From Lachnospiraceae bacterium (GTDB taxonomy: Bacteria > Bacillota > Clostridia > Lachnospirales > Lachnospiraceae), in assembly GCA_017621075.1 (NCBI GenBank), contig JAGATV010000055.1, forward strand, positions 1 to 56,945: 56,945 bases of DNA, in the 5' to 3' direction. Numbering within the stretch: the stretch's first letter is position 1; every line of letters begins with the position of its first letter. The notes beneath the pieces were generated by a model. It made no database searches and was not told the DNA's origin. It saw nothing but the letters and a program-made list of their open reading frames with translations. Of this stretch, positions 18,254 to 28,900 are shown piece by piece. The position numbers and the translations under genes are program-made.

Positions 18254-19373
18254 CACCATCCTTCTTATAAGCGATCACCGTGCTTAAGTTCACATTCTCC
18301 ACGCTCTTGAAGATATTTCCCTCCACAAAGGGATTGGTCTCCTTTAACGCTGCGATCAGACGCTTGACCTCCATTCGCTTGGAAGCGCTGCTGCCGTCAG
18401 CACGGCAGGTGGTGCAGGTGTCTGTGAACTGGCAGGCACACTGCAGGAAATGAAGCCCGTTATAATCCCTCCAATGGCGGATGTCCTCCTCCCGGATCAG
18501 ATACATGGGACGGATCAGTTCCATCCCTTCAAAATTGGTGCTGTGGAGTTTGGGCATCATGGTCTGCACCTGTCCTCCGTACAGCATTCCCATCAGGATG
18601 GTCTCGATCACATCATCATAGTGATGGCCCAGGGCAATCTTATTGCAGCCAAGCTCCTTAGCCCGGCTGTAAAGATACCCCCTCCGCATCCTCGCACACA
18701 GATAGCAGGGCGATTTTTCGATATCATATACCGCATCAAAAATATCCGATTCAAATATGGTAATAGGAATGTCCAAAAGCCTGGCATTATTTTCAATGAC
18801 CATGCGGTTAGCCCGGCTGTAACCGGGGTCCATTACCAGAAATACCAGTTCAAAGGGAAATTTGTCATGGCGTTTCAATTCCTGGAACAGCTTGGCCATC
18901 AGCATGGAATCCTTGCCACCGGAGATGCACACTGCAATCTTATCATTCTCCTGCAACAGCTCATACTGATTGATGGCTTTGGCAAATTTGGAGAACAGCT
19001 GCTTATGGAATTTCTTACGTATACTCTTCTCGATCTCCTCCGCCTTGGAACGATCCTCTTTTTTTTGTCCCTCCGCTTCCATTTCAGCCATCAGCCATCC
19101 GTTATAGCCTCCCGCCAGACTGTATGCCTCTACCCCCTCTTCCCTAAGCATCCGGGCACACTCTGCGCTGAACACGCCTCTGGTACAATACAAAATGATC
19201 TTCTTCCCATCCGGCAGCTCCGCCATCCGGTCTGCCAGATTTTCCCGGGGAATATGCCTGGCTCCCGGTATCCTGCCGTAACTTACGGAAACTTCGTCGC
19301 GAAGGTCAACCATACAATAGTCCTCCGGGCGAAGCTCCTTATATTCTGTATATGTGATTTCCAACTGATCCAT
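18204..19373 (-). CDS. Rhodanese domain fused to a TtcA-like ATP pyrophosphatase
   Basis: A 389-residue fusion. Residues about 5-95 form a rhodanese domain with active-site loop YCTRG (Cys63). Residues about 130-385 form a TtcA-like PP-loop domain: SGGKDSM at 151-157, a first CxxC at 223/226, IALGHHYDDVIETILMGML, and further cysteines in CACQFTDTCTTC. TtcA enzymes thiolate C32 of tRNA. A rhodanese can deliver persulfide sulfur, so the fusion would couple sulfur supply with activation, which is inference. The ATG at 19373 follows GGAAGG; the open frame extends 12 codons more. It overlaps the convergent DUF4317 gene by 50 bases at the 3' ends. Confidence 0.85.
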   Translation of the reverse strand: MDQLEITYTEYKELRPEDYCMVDLRDEVSVSYGRIPGARHIPRENLADRMAELPDGKKIILYCTRGVFSAECARMLREEGVEAYSLAGGYNGWLMAEMEAEGQKKEDRSKAEEIEKSIRKKFHKQLFSKFAKAINQYELLQENDKIAVCISGGKDSMLMAKLFQELKRHDKFPFELVFLVMDPGYSRANRMVIENNARLLDIPITIFESDIFDAVYDIEKSPCYLCARMRRGYLYSRAKELGCNKIALGHHYDDVIETILMGMLYGGQVQTMMPKLHSTNFEGMELIRPMYLIREEDIRHWRDYNGLHFLQCACQFTDTCTTCRADGSSASKRMEVKRLIAALKETNPFVEGNIFKSVENVNLSTVIAYKKDGVRHHFLESYDESPLLP

Positions 19374-19541
19374 CTCTTCGATCCTTCCGCCACCCAACGG
19401 CTTCTGCAATGATATTTTTGTTTCATGTTATCATTTCTCACCCGAAAACACAAGAAAAATGCATTGTCCAAACTATAAAAACAGCTTTCTGTGCCATGTA
19501 AAATATGGTAATATAGAGCTATGAAGCAAGGAGGTGTCATC

Positions 19542-20315
19542 ATGGCGTGGATCAGTGCCGAATTTCGTTCCAAAACATTGAATATGCCGGTGGAAGCCGA
19601 GATACTGGTTCCCCAACCGGGCTATAAACGTCTGACGCAGACAGAAGGTTACAAGGTCATTATCCTGCTGCACGGCGCCAACAACGACAGGACTGAGTGG
19701 CTTTTGAAAAGCCAGATCTTTGATATGGTCAAAGAACTGCCCATTCTGGTATTCCTGCCCTCAGGTAAGAACAGCTTTTATGTGAACACAGCAAACGGAT
19801 ACCCCTACATGGATTTCATCACCCTGGAAATCCCCCGGTTCATCAAAGACAATTTCCGGGTTTCCAAAGACCGTAATGACTGGCTCATCGCCGGAGAATC
19901 CATGGGCGGCTACGGAGCCCTTACATGCGGCCTCAATCATACCGAACAGTTCGGCAATGTGGCAGCCTTCAGCGGAGCTCTCGATATCCTCAGCAAAGAA
20001 ACTCATCTGCCCGTCATCAACATGGAACTGATCTTCGGAAACGACTGGGAAAAGACCGCCCTTAGCAATTACAATCTATATCGCTTGTGCCATCTGATCC
20101 CGGAGGAAAACAAACCCCGCATCTTCCTAAATTGCGGCAGGCAGGACCGCTTATACGAAATGAACGTCCGATTCTATCAGGAGATCAGGGATGCTTACGA
20201 TGTCACCTATACAGACGGTGACGGCAATCACAATTTTAACTATTGGAATGAACGCTTAAAGGAAATGATCGCCTGGTTCATGGGCGGGGCCCAGGAAGAG
20301 GAGGTATTGCCATGA
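19542..20315 (+). CDS. Alpha/beta-hydrolase, esterase family (first of a pair)
   Basis: Predicted cytosolic esterase of 257 residues (putative esterase family, as in S-formylglutathione hydrolase and feruloyl esterases). Visible are the oxyanion region LLHGANNDRTEW (about 42-53), the nucleophile elbow GESMGGYG with Ser120, and the C-terminal GDGNHNFNYW with the catalytic His. There is no signal peptide. The ATG at 19542 has a perfect AAGGAGG. The gene overlaps the next esterase gene by 4 bases (ATGA), so the two are translated together. Confidence 0.85.
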   Translation: MAWISAEFRSKTLNMPVEAEILVPQPGYKRLTQTEGYKVIILLHGANNDRTEWLLKSQIFDMVKELPILVFLPSGKNSFYVNTANGYPYMDFITLEIPRFIKDNFRVSKDRNDWLIAGESMGGYGALTCGLNHTEQFGNVAAFSGALDILSKETHLPVINMELIFGNDWEKTALSNYNLYRLCHLIPEENKPRIFLNCGRQDRLYEMNVRFYQEIRDAYDVTYTDGDGNHNFNYWNERLKEMIAWFMGGAQEEEVLP

Positions 20316-21085
20316 CTTCACTGAAGATCAATCATTTTTCCAACATACTGAGCATGAACATGGACTGTCGTCTGCTGCTTCCGGATATGCTTTCCGAAAC
20401 AGAAGCGCCCCTAAAAGTGCTCTTTCTCTGCCATGGAGGTTCCGGAAACGAAAATGAATGGCTGTATCACTCCACGATCGCACAGCTTCCCGATACATAT
20501 CACATTGCAGTGGTCATGGTAAATGCTGATGATTCCTGTTTTGTGGATATGCCTTTTGGGAAAAATTACGGGACCTATATCGGCAGCGAGCTGCCACAGA
20601 TCCTGTACCGGATGTTTCCCCGTCTCTCCGATGCCAGAGAAGACAATTACATCAGCGGACTTTCCAATGGCGGATACGGCTGTTTTATCGTCGGTCTCAA
20701 AAATCCGGAACGCTTTGCCGCAATCGGTGCCTTTTCTGCCGGAGACAAGGCAGATGCCACCCCAAAACCCTATCCCCCCGGCACTCTGAACCCCAGGGTC
20801 AGAATGTTTGGGCAGGTAGACATCCGTCAGACGGAGTACAGCATGAAATATCTGGCCCGCAAAACAGCCAAGACACCGGGAGCCAAACCACGGATTTACC
20901 ACGCCTGCGGCAGCCTGGACCCTTGGCTTGACTTGAATCTTGCCGTCAGAGACTGTATGGCAGAGATCGCCTGCGCCGAATATGACTATACCTACCACCA
21001 GGCCGAAGGATTAGGCCATGAATGGAAATTCTGGGATCTGGAAATCCGCAATTTTCTGGATTACTGTGGAATTGAAAAGATCTGA
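20312..21085 (+). CDS. Alpha/beta-hydrolase, esterase family (second of a pair)
   Basis: A diverged relative of the preceding esterase, 257 residues. It shows LCHGGSGNENEWLY (39-52), nucleophile elbow GLSNGGYG with Ser118, and GLGHEWKFWD at the C-terminus with the likely catalytic His. The nearly equal length and the ATGA overlap point to an old tandem duplication. A chemoreceptor gene starts 15 bases downstream, suggesting that the products or substrates of these esterases may be sensed. The substrate is unknown. Confidence 0.82.
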   Translation: MTSLKINHFSNILSMNMDCRLLLPDMLSETEAPLKVLFLCHGGSGNENEWLYHSTIAQLPDTYHIAVVMVNADDSCFVDMPFGKNYGTYIGSELPQILYRMFPRLSDAREDNYISGLSNGGYGCFIVGLKNPERFAAIGAFSAGDKADATPKPYPPGTLNPRVRMFGQVDIRQTEYSMKYLARKTAKTPGAKPRIYHACGSLDPWLDLNLAVRDCMAEIACAEYDYTYHQAEGLGHEWKFWDLEIRNFLDYCGIEKI

Positions 21086-21100
21086 CAAGGAGGAAATTCC

Positions 21101-22789
21101 ATGAAAAAGCAGAACAGCATTATTGTAAAATTTATCCTGATAATGGTAGCCACTCTGGGGATTGCATTCACATGTGTCAATTACTTTTCCATACAGATCC
21201 TGAAAGATGAAATATCTGCACAACTGTTAAAGGACAGTGAAACTTTGACCGCAGCTTATGGGGAGCTGACAAAGGCCAAAAATTGCTCCACCGCCGAAGA
21301 CTATCAGGCATTCATCAATGATATTTATGCAAAGAACACCTTAAACTACGCCCTTTACATAAAAGACGTTGACGGTGAGGCCGTTGCCATCGCCCACAGC
21401 AATCCTGACAGGATCGGTCTGATACTCACGGATGAAGGAAGCCTGGCTGCAGTACACACCGGGGAACCTTACTCCGGATATTATACTGACCCTGTTACCG
21501 GAGGCCGCACTCTGGATATCCTTTCTCCTGTTTATGATGACAGCGGGCAATTACAGGGTGTCCTTAATATCGGCATCCCCATAGATGATTCTTCTATGCA
21601 GGAGATGATCGGAGCATCCGTCAGGGATCTGACCATACTAGCCACCCTTTTCTCCCTTGGCCTGTTGCTAATCCTCAGCCTGTTGCTTTACTTTATCGTA
21701 GTCCGCCCCATATCCCTTCTGTGCCAAGATATCAAACGCCTCAAGGAATATGATCTCACCGCCGCTCAGGACAGTGCCCATAACAAGCTGAGACAGCGCA
21801 AGGATGAAATCGGCCTGATCAGCAATGACTGCGAAAGCATGCGGCACAGTCTGATCGGCATGGTGGAAAACATAAAATCCGTTTCCAATGAGCTCGCCGA
21901 CCAATCCGTAAAGCTTTCCAATGTCTCCGGTGACGTAGCCGAGACCAGCAGCCAGCTTTCCGTTTCCGTGAACGAAGTGGCAAACGGCGCCACCAATCAG
22001 GCCCAGGAAACCCAGACCGGCCAGGAACATGTCACCAGACTGAGCAGTCTGTTGGAAGAAATGCAGCAGAATATGGATCGGCTGAACGCAAGCACCAGGG
22101 ATGTTGCCGCCATGAAGGATGAGGGACTTGCCTCATTACAGGTAGTGGTTGCCAACACAGAAACCGGCAGTGAAAACTCCTCCAAAGTCCACGAGGTCAT
22201 CATGGAGACCAGCCGTCAGACTGACCGGATCAAAGATGCCAGTGTGCAGATCCGTGAAATTGCTACCCAGACCAATCTTTTGGCCTTAAATGCTTCCATC
22301 GAAGCTGCCCGGGCAGGAGATGCCGGGCGGGGATTTGCGGTTGTGGCCACTGAGATCGGCAATCTGGCCGGAGAGACCAACACCCTGACTTCCCAGATTG
22401 AAGATATCATAAAAGACCTTGTGAACAGGATGGATCTTGCGGTAAGCGCCATAGGCGACATGCAGGCCGCCTCCCGGGAACAGACCCAGAGCGTTGCCGA
22501 TACGCAGGACAAATTCCATAAGATTGCCGAAAGTCTGAAAGAAATGCAGGAAAGATGCAGCCAGCTGGGCGAATCCACACAGCGCATTGAAGAAAGCCGC
22601 AATGCCATCGTGGATGTGGTCAGCGATCTCTCCGCCATTTCCCAGGAAAATGCCGCCTGCATGGAAGAGGCTTCCGCCTCCATGACCGAAGAAAGCAAAT
22701 CTCTGGAACAGGTTGCTCAATCCAGCAAACAGGTATCTGCTCTTGCAGACCAGCTAAACGATGAAATCAGCAGATTTGTCACCGATTGA
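21101..22789 (+). CDS. Methyl-accepting chemotaxis protein
   Basis: Transmembrane chemoreceptor of 562 residues. TM1 lies at about 8-30. An extracellular domain of about 140 residues, probably a single Cache-type, contains [22 protein letters not shown]2 is about 172-200, followed by HAMP and a long cytoplasmic coiled coil with the canonical tip around [27 protein letters not shown] precedes the ATG. It is the third gene after two esterases with 15 bases between. No CheA, CheW or flagellar genes are in the window, so it must work with components encoded elsewhere. Confidence 0.93.
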   Translation: MKKQNSIIVKFILIMVATLGIAFTCVNYFSIQILKDEISAQLLKDSETLTAAYGELTKAKNCSTAEDYQAFINDIYAKNTLNYALYIKDVDGEAVAIAHSNPDRIGLILTDEGSLAAVHTGEPYSGYYTDPVTGGRTLDILSPVYDDSGQLQGVLNIGIPIDDSSMQEMIGASVRDLTILATLFSLGLLLILSLLLYFIVVRPISLLCQDIKRLKEYDLTAAQDSAHNKLRQRKDEIGLISNDCESMRHSLIGMVENIKSVSNELADQSVKLSNVSGDVAETSSQLSVSVNEVANGATNQAQETQTGQEHVTRLSSLLEEMQQNMDRLNASTRDVAAMKDEGLASLQVVVANTETGSENSSKVHEVIMETSRQTDRIKDASVQIREIATQTNLLALNASIEAARAGDAGRGFAVVATEIGNLAGETNTLTSQIEDIIKDLVNRMDLAVSAIGDMQAASREQTQSVADTQDKFHKIAESLKEMQERCSQLGESTQRIEESRNAIVDVVSDLSAISQENAACMEEASASMTEESKSLEQVAQSSKQVSALADQLNDEISRFVTD

Positions 22790-22800
22790 CACTTTTTATA

Positions 22801-22840
22801 AAAGAAAAGCCCGGACACGATCCAGTCCGGGCCTTTCTTT
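22801..22840. terminator. Bidirectional terminator after the MCP gene
   Basis: Stem GCCCGGAC / GTCCGGGC around an 8-base loop, flanked by A-rich and T-rich sides. It separates the MCP gene from the convergent XRE regulator gene. Confidence 0.85.
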
Positions 22841-22871
22841 ATGTACTTTAGGTATCTTTTGGGGTATGATC

Positions 22872-23861
22872 CTAATTCTTTTCCCTGCTTTTCAGGATCC
22901 AGTCACAAACCACTCTTACCGCTGCGAACAGCACTCCTGCAACCGGCCATAGTATCCAGGTCCGATCCCAGTCCTTAGTCGCAAAGCTCCACGCCAGATA
23001 TCCAGCGGTAGCCAACAGCCAGTAGATCGCACTGACAGGTGCAAACTTCCGGTTCTTTCGTTTGGCATCCCTGGTATAATCCCCTTCCTGCAGCAGCTTC
23101 TGCATGCTTGCCCAGGGAATTCCCGCTCTGATAAAAAAGATCACACCAATTCCCACAATGACCAGGGTCAGACACACCATCCATACGCTCAGGATATCCC
23201 CTTTGCCCTCCAGCATAACGCCCACCATCAGCGGGATGGCGGAAAAAATGCACAGGCAGGTCCCCAGAACATTGAACCTCGCATAAGTATCCTTAAACTG
23301 CTTCTTCCGCTCCTTCACCATGCCGGACACACCATATTCCATTTCAATCTCTTCCGTCTCCAGATATTCATAAGGCTTGGTCTTGAAGCCACAGAATAGG
23401 AAAATGGCGCAGGCCGCTGCCACCATGAGAAGCAGCACGATCAGTCCGGCTCCTGCCGCCATATTTTCAGTGACACCACCATATCCCTCCTCGGCACAGG
23501 CCCCCAGTGCCAACAGACAGATAGGGGAAAGGATGCACAGAAACGTACCTGTGGCAACCCCTTTGGCCGTCTCCCATTTTACAGAAAGGAACTCATTTGC
23601 CTCCTCCATGGACACCCTGCGCAGGGTGCCTGTCTCCGGCTCCTCCGTATACTCTTCTTCCTCAATAGTATCCTTCAAAAGGTAATCCGTGCTAACCCCA
23701 AATATCTGGCCAAGCAGCAATATCTTATCCAGATCGGGAACCGACTGCGCCCCCTCCCACTTGGATACGGACTGCCTGGTCACATTCAGTTTCTCTGCAA
23801 GCTCCTCCTGGGACCATCCGTTCTTTTTTCTGAGCATAATGATCTTATCTGCCAAAATCAT
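22872..23861 (-). CDS. Membrane-anchored XRE family regulator
   Basis: The 329-residue product has an N-terminal XRE helix-turn-helix (about 5-60: NGWSQEELAEKLNVTRQSVS, then VPDLDKILLLGQIFGVSTDYLL). An acidic linker and six hydrophobic segments from about residue 100 onwards follow, for example CILSPICLLALGACA, GLIVLLLMVAAACAIFLF and WLLATAGYLAWSFA. Such proteins tether a DNA-binding domain to the membrane; the signal they sense is unknown. AGGAGGAG precedes the ATG. No target gene is obvious next to it. Confidence 0.88.
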   Translation of the reverse strand: MILADKIIMLRKKNGWSQEELAEKLNVTRQSVSKWEGAQSVPDLDKILLLGQIFGVSTDYLLKDTIEEEEYTEEPETGTLRRVSMEEANEFLSVKWETAKGVATGTFLCILSPICLLALGACAEEGYGGVTENMAAGAGLIVLLLMVAAACAIFLFCGFKTKPYEYLETEEIEMEYGVSGMVKERKKQFKDTYARFNVLGTCLCIFSAIPLMVGVMLEGKGDILSVWMVCLTLVIVGIGVIFFIRAGIPWASMQKLLQEGDYTRDAKRKNRKFAPVSAIYWLLATAGYLAWSFATKDWDRTWILWPVAGVLFAAVRVVCDWILKSREKN

Positions 23862-24170
23862 AGTTTTCTCCTCCTGTTATGAAGTCCCCCTCTTGTTGGA
23901 GGCTCCTGTTTTTGATGATCTTATGATAACGGTTTTGCCGGTTGCCTGCCAGAAAGTGCGCCCGTCAATTTGTCAACCGGCAGTTGCAAAGGGCCGAAAA
24001 TGGGGCTCTATCCATATTAACATATTCGGGGGAAGAAAAACAGAGGAAAGGGATGTTGTAATGATAATTAGAAATTATGGGGTAAATGTACGGAATGTTT
24101 TAAGTCGAAACCTAAAACAGATTCCTTACTATATTTGAGAGAGCTTAATGCATAACTTACTCACCTTTTA
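23862..24170. other. Intergenic stretch between the XRE gene and a pseudogene
   Basis: 309 bases with no gene I can support. A frame of 25 codons at 24061-24138 follows an AGGAAAGGG but resembles nothing I recognise. No convincing promoter, terminator or repeat is visible. Confidence 0.5.
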
Positions 24171-25148
24171 TCAATCGAATTGTCCCGAATTGCTTCGGTT
24201 TCGGTCAGCCTCGAAATGATCCACCGCGATGACGATTGCCTTTAAGGGTTTGCCAGCTGTCTGGTTATACACGGTGAAATTGGACACCATCTTCTCCGTA
24301 TCATCATACAGCATGTAATCTGCCGTATGCGTCATTGCCGTCATCAAAAAGACTGTCTTGCCAGATCTACAATCCCGGACAGGCTGTCCTTTGCCGTCTC
24401 CACTCTGTCAAGTTCCTCCTGCACAGTGCTCTGATATACCATTTCCCTGCGCATGCGGGTATCATTGTTGGAAAATCCGAACACGATATCCTCCACACCC
24501 GATATTTTTTGGAAAGGCTGCCGTTCATCCGAAGATAAGCTAACATATCCTGCAGATTTGCCAGATCCAGGAAGAACCCCTGATCCTCCTCATAGATATC
24601 CCGGGTAACATAAGCCCGAAATACCTGTTCAAAGGTGACTCCTGCCCGCAGGACATCTCCGTAGTGTTCCTCGATAAATGGGTCCATCCGATAGGAGGTT
24701 ACCAGATCCTTTTCCACATCCACATAGCAGACCGTAACATATTCTTTTGCCAGCACCCCGATGATATTCATTTCGCGCAGGCGTTCCTTCTGCATCTCAA
24801 TGGTCTGCTCCATATATCCCTGAAGGTCCTCTCTGTAGGACAAGGTCTGAAAATAGAGGTAATAGGCAAGGGTGGAAAGGCACCATTGCAATTCTTCCCA
24901 TACTGCGCACCGAGAATACTGCCTCCATGACAATGGCCGTCACGATGACCACGCAGATCGCCCATACAATGGCACCTTCCAGCCAACTACCCTTTTTGCA
25001 TTTGGCTATCGATAATACCAGGATGCATACCAGATAGAACACGGTGACGATATGCGGGAAATAGCCAAGCGGGCCCCTGACAAATTCATTTTCTGCGTTG
25101 TAGGAATAGACGATATCCTGCCCCGTGCAGCAAGCCTGACTGCGGCCT
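24171..25148 (-). pseudogene. Remnant of a membrane signalling protein, three frameshifts
   Basis: A coding stretch without a start codon begins just after the stop of the response-regulator gene. It reads through YSYNAENEFVRGPLGYFPHI and a membrane segment FYLVCILVLSI, then a second hydrophobic stretch (WAICVVIVTAIVMEAVF). The readable frame changes three times: an extra C near 24882, one base lost at an A run near 24521, and one base lost at a T run near 24357. After the shifts the protein continues sensibly (YYLYFQTLSYREDLQGYMEQ, then GVEDIVFGFSNNDTRMRREM, then AVDHFEADRNRSNSGQFD and a stop). The layout resembles the membrane N-terminal half and soluble sensor part of a diguanylate cyclase or kinase. 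No GGDEF or kinase domain remains. Confidence 0.8.
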
Positions 25149-25156
25149 CTCCTTAT

Positions 25157-25924
25157 TCAGAACTCCTTTCGCCCCATTAAGACATCCTCGATCACAGACA
25201 GTAGTTTTTCCTTATCCGGCGGTTTTAAGATGTACCCTGCAGGATAAGATTTTAACACCGCATAAATCTGCCTTTTATCTGCAATGCTGGTCAAAAATAC
25301 CACCGGGATGTCCCTTGCGGATTCATCTTCCAGAATCGCCTCAAAAGTTGCTTTCCCATTCATCCCCGGCATCTCATAATCCAACAGGATCAGATCCGGC
25401 TTATTTTGGGGGATCACTTTTAAAGCCTGTTCTCCCGAAGTCGCCAGAAAGACATCATACTTTTCTTCCAGGATACTTTTCATATTGCGCAGTGTCAGGG
25501 GGCTATCGTCCACAAGCAAAAGCCTTTTCCTTCTTGCGGACAAACCATGCCTGCACTCCAGTTTTTTGATATGAAGCATCTGATAGCATTTATTCAGCAG
25601 ATCATTCTTCGTCATGGGCCGGAACAGCTTTTCAAACTGGCGGCCGTCCAAAAATCCACTGTACTTTCTCCATTCCTCGCTGGTCGTGATGATCAGTACC
25701 GGAATTTCAGAATACATTTCCTGCAGCCGGCTCAAAATGGCAGTATCTGAATCTCCGGTCCCTATCCCGCAGAAAACGATCATGTCCGGCTTTACGATCT
25801 TCACCATTCCCTGAATATGCTCCGGCTGTGGGGCACACAACTGCACCCGGAATTCTTCCATCAGACATTCATTCAGGCTTCGAACGATCTCATTTAACGT
25901 TCCTATCAATACTATCTTTTTCAT
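25157..25924 (-). CDS. Response regulator with a degenerate and a functional receiver domain
   Basis: The 255 residues form two receiver-like halves and no output domain. Residues 1-120 look like a receiver fold, but Cys52 stands where the phospho-Asp should be (DMIVFCGIG). Residues 133-255 are a canonical receiver with DD at 139-140, phospho-acceptor Asp182 in LILLDYEMPGMNG, a Thr in VFLTS and Lys in LKPPDKEK. The gene overlaps the end of the upstream hybrid kinase gene by 4 bases, so it is very likely its partner in a phosphorelay. A signalling pseudogene follows directly downstream. Confidence 0.9.
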   Translation of the reverse strand: MKKIVLIGTLNEIVRSLNECLMEEFRVQLCAPQPEHIQGMVKIVKPDMIVFCGIGTGDSDTAILSRLQEMYSEIPVLIITTSEEWRKYSGFLDGRQFEKLFRPMTKNDLLNKCYQMLHIKKLECRHGLSARRKRLLLVDDSPLTLRNMKSILEEKYDVFLATSGEQALKVIPQNKPDLILLDYEMPGMNGKATFEAILEDESARDIPVVFLTSIADKRQIYAVLKSYPAGYILKPPDKEKLLSVIEDVLMGRKEF

Positions 25925-28900
25925 TGGGGCACTTCCTTTTCACACTTTCTTATCTTCTCTATCTCAGCGATCGTCTGTTCCGCATCCAGATTGGCCACTG
26001 CCAGTTCCAGTCTCTCCAGATAAGGCATCAGATGCTCCGGATAATGGAATCGTTTGAGCTGTACTACGATCTCGTCCGCCGTGTCAATATCCATAGCCTC
26101 CATGGCATCCTTTAACAAACGAAGATATTCTTCCGTCATCCGGGGAGATGCTTCCGGCTTGGGTCCGTCTTCCTCCGGTACAGCCGCTTTGACCAATGGT
26201 GCCAGCCGTTGTTTCATCTCCTGCCATTCCTCCAAGAAAACAGGTGTTATTTGAATAATACGCTCCTGATCCAAGTCTCTTGCCGCATATTCCAGCATTC
26301 TGGCAATGCCCGCCAGAGACACCGCTCCTATCATGGCTGCCGAGCTCTTCATGGAATGCACCTTCACCCGGTACTGTTCCATTGCCTTGTCTGCCTGCTC
26401 CTTTGTGCCGGCCGTCTCTATCATCTCAAAAAAGCCCTTCAGGCTCATATATTCTGTATCGGCCAGTCGATAAAAATCTTGAATCGTATCTTCCAAAATT
26501 TCCCTTTCTTTACAGTGGAGCAATGCATACTCCCAGTCAATTCCATCCATGGGAGGCAGTTCCCTGGGTTTGTCCGCCGCATCCGAAGGATCATTTGAAT
26601 ACTTTTTTTCTTCCCCCAAAAGGATTTTTTCCCGGGGAAGCATTTCCATGATCATTTTTTCCAATTTCTCTGTATTGATGGGTTTGGAAAGGAACTGACA
26701 GAAGCCCTCCTTCAGATACATCTCTCTGGCACCGCTTACCGCATTGGCTGTCAAGGCCACCACCGGTGTTGACTTGCATGGGTAATCCTCCCATTTCATC
26801 ATTTGATGCAAGGTCTCTATGCCGTCCATATCCGGCATCATGTGATCCAGAAAGATCATATCATAGTGTTTTTGCTGTACCATCTCCAGACATTCCAGAC
26901 CGCCGGCCGCCTCATCGATCTGTATTTGGGTTGCCTTCAGAAGATTTACAAATACCCGGCGATTCACCGCATTGTCATCTACCACCAGAATCCTGGCATC
27001 CGGAGCGGCAAATGCTGCCTGATAGGTATACCTGGCTGCCTGGTCTTTGATCCGTTTCCCCAGATCACCGATGGGCTCTTTATTTGCGATCCCCTGTCTC
27101 AGCACAAAATAAAATCTGGAGCCCTTGCCATATTCACTCTCCACCTGCAGCCGGCTTCCCATAAGATTCAAAAGCTGTGCGGAAATGCTCATGCCCAGTC
27201 CGGTCCCCTCGATATGGCGGTTCCTCTGTTCCTCAATGCGCTCAAATTCCGCAAAGAGCTTGTCCATGTCTTCCTTGCGGATGCCGATGCCGGTATCCTC
27301 CACCGAAAAGGTCAGCAGAATGTCATCTCCCTGGGGTTCTCCCTTCACTGTTAGAGTGACGCTCCCCTCTTCTGTATATTTCACAGCGTTGTTCAGCAGA
27401 TTGATCAGCACCTGGCGGAGCCTTACATCATCCCCCCACAATCTGGAGGGCAGTGTCTCATCAATGTCCATAGAAACAACCAGCTCCTTATCTTCCGCCT
27501 TTGCTGTAACCATATTCATGATATCGTGGATCAGACTGCTGAAATCATATTCCACAGGAACGATCTCCAGTTTTCCCGATTCGATCTTGGACAGATCCAG
27601 GATATCGTTGATCAACGCCAAAAGATTCTGCCCTGCATTTTTGATATCTAATGCATACTCCCTGACATTTGCCTCCGTGCTCTCCCTAAGTATCATATCA
27701 TCCATCCCCAGCACTGCATTGATGGGTGTCCTGATCTCATGGGACATATTGGCCAGGAACCGCCCTTTGGCTGCGCTGGCATATAAAGCCCGCTGCTTTT
27801 CCCCCTCCATATACATGATCTCCCGGATCGTATTGATACTGGCAAAGATCAGGAGAAAGATCAATCCCACCGCCAGGATCACACCGTTGAACAAACTGGT
27901 CCTGCGGAAATAGACAATGATCTGCATCACTGCGGCAACAAAGGCAAACAGGATTCCCGCTGCCACATAACGGTACTCCTTCATATATCCATTGCAGGCA
28001 TCCAGCACGATAGTGACTGCCATGAACAGGATCGTCAACATACATACCACAGCCATGTACGCAATGGTATCCGTAAAATCCTTCCATCCGAAAATATGTA
28101 ACCCGGTACACACAAAGAAGTCCGCCAGCGCAACGATCTCCGCGATCAGATATGCCCTCCGGTAGCGCTCCTTCTGGACTCCGTTCATGTAAAACAGATA
28201 AGGCAGCGGCAAAAGCATGATCATATAAAATGCGATATCATTTACCACAGAAAGGTTGGGGAAAATAAGCTGGCGGAAAACGGAATTGACGATCAGCCAG
28301 ATCCCTGCGATCAGAATGCCCCAGCCCAGATATTCCAGATTGACCTTGTGACCATAACACAGCCTTAACGCCATACTTCCGATAATGCTGATCACACTCA
28401 GGATCAATATCAAAAAAGCCACCACCAGCTCGGCTCCATACTGTTTAAAATAGTACTGCCAGACATCTATCTGGCTTCCCATGTAGATAGTATAAAAAAT
28501 ACCGGAATAGGGAGAGTCCGTCCTGGTCCTCACCTGAAGTATCCTGCCGGCATCCTCAGGATGGACCTCAACAAAGACATACGCCACTGCGGTTGTTTTG
28601 CCAAACAGCCGCGTCTGTTCCGTGGAATACTCCTGTCTCAATTCGCCATCTATGTAAAATTCCATATCCTGCTTGGCACTGCGAAAGCACAGATAAGTAT
28701 CCTTCTGCAGGGTTTCCGGCAGCTCTGTTTCCACCACCACCGTCTCGCCTCTTGCCGCCCGGCATCCGCCGGGGATCTCCTGGGGAACCTTCCTTCCGTC
28801 CTCCAGCACTCTGACCCATTGTCCCCGGTAGCTTTGCAGATTGGCATCATTCCCCCATTCATCTGCCGGGAGCAGGCATTCACCCAGCACAAAATAAAGA

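Noticed and set aside
18450-19412. Open frame of 320 codons opposite the rhodanese/TtcA-like gene
   Set aside because: The minus-strand product has complete catalytic motifs; the plus-strand one is low in sense and lacks a ribosome site.
24061-24138. 25-codon frame with an upstream purine-rich stretch
   Set aside because: Too short, with no similarity, terminator or conserved context to support it.
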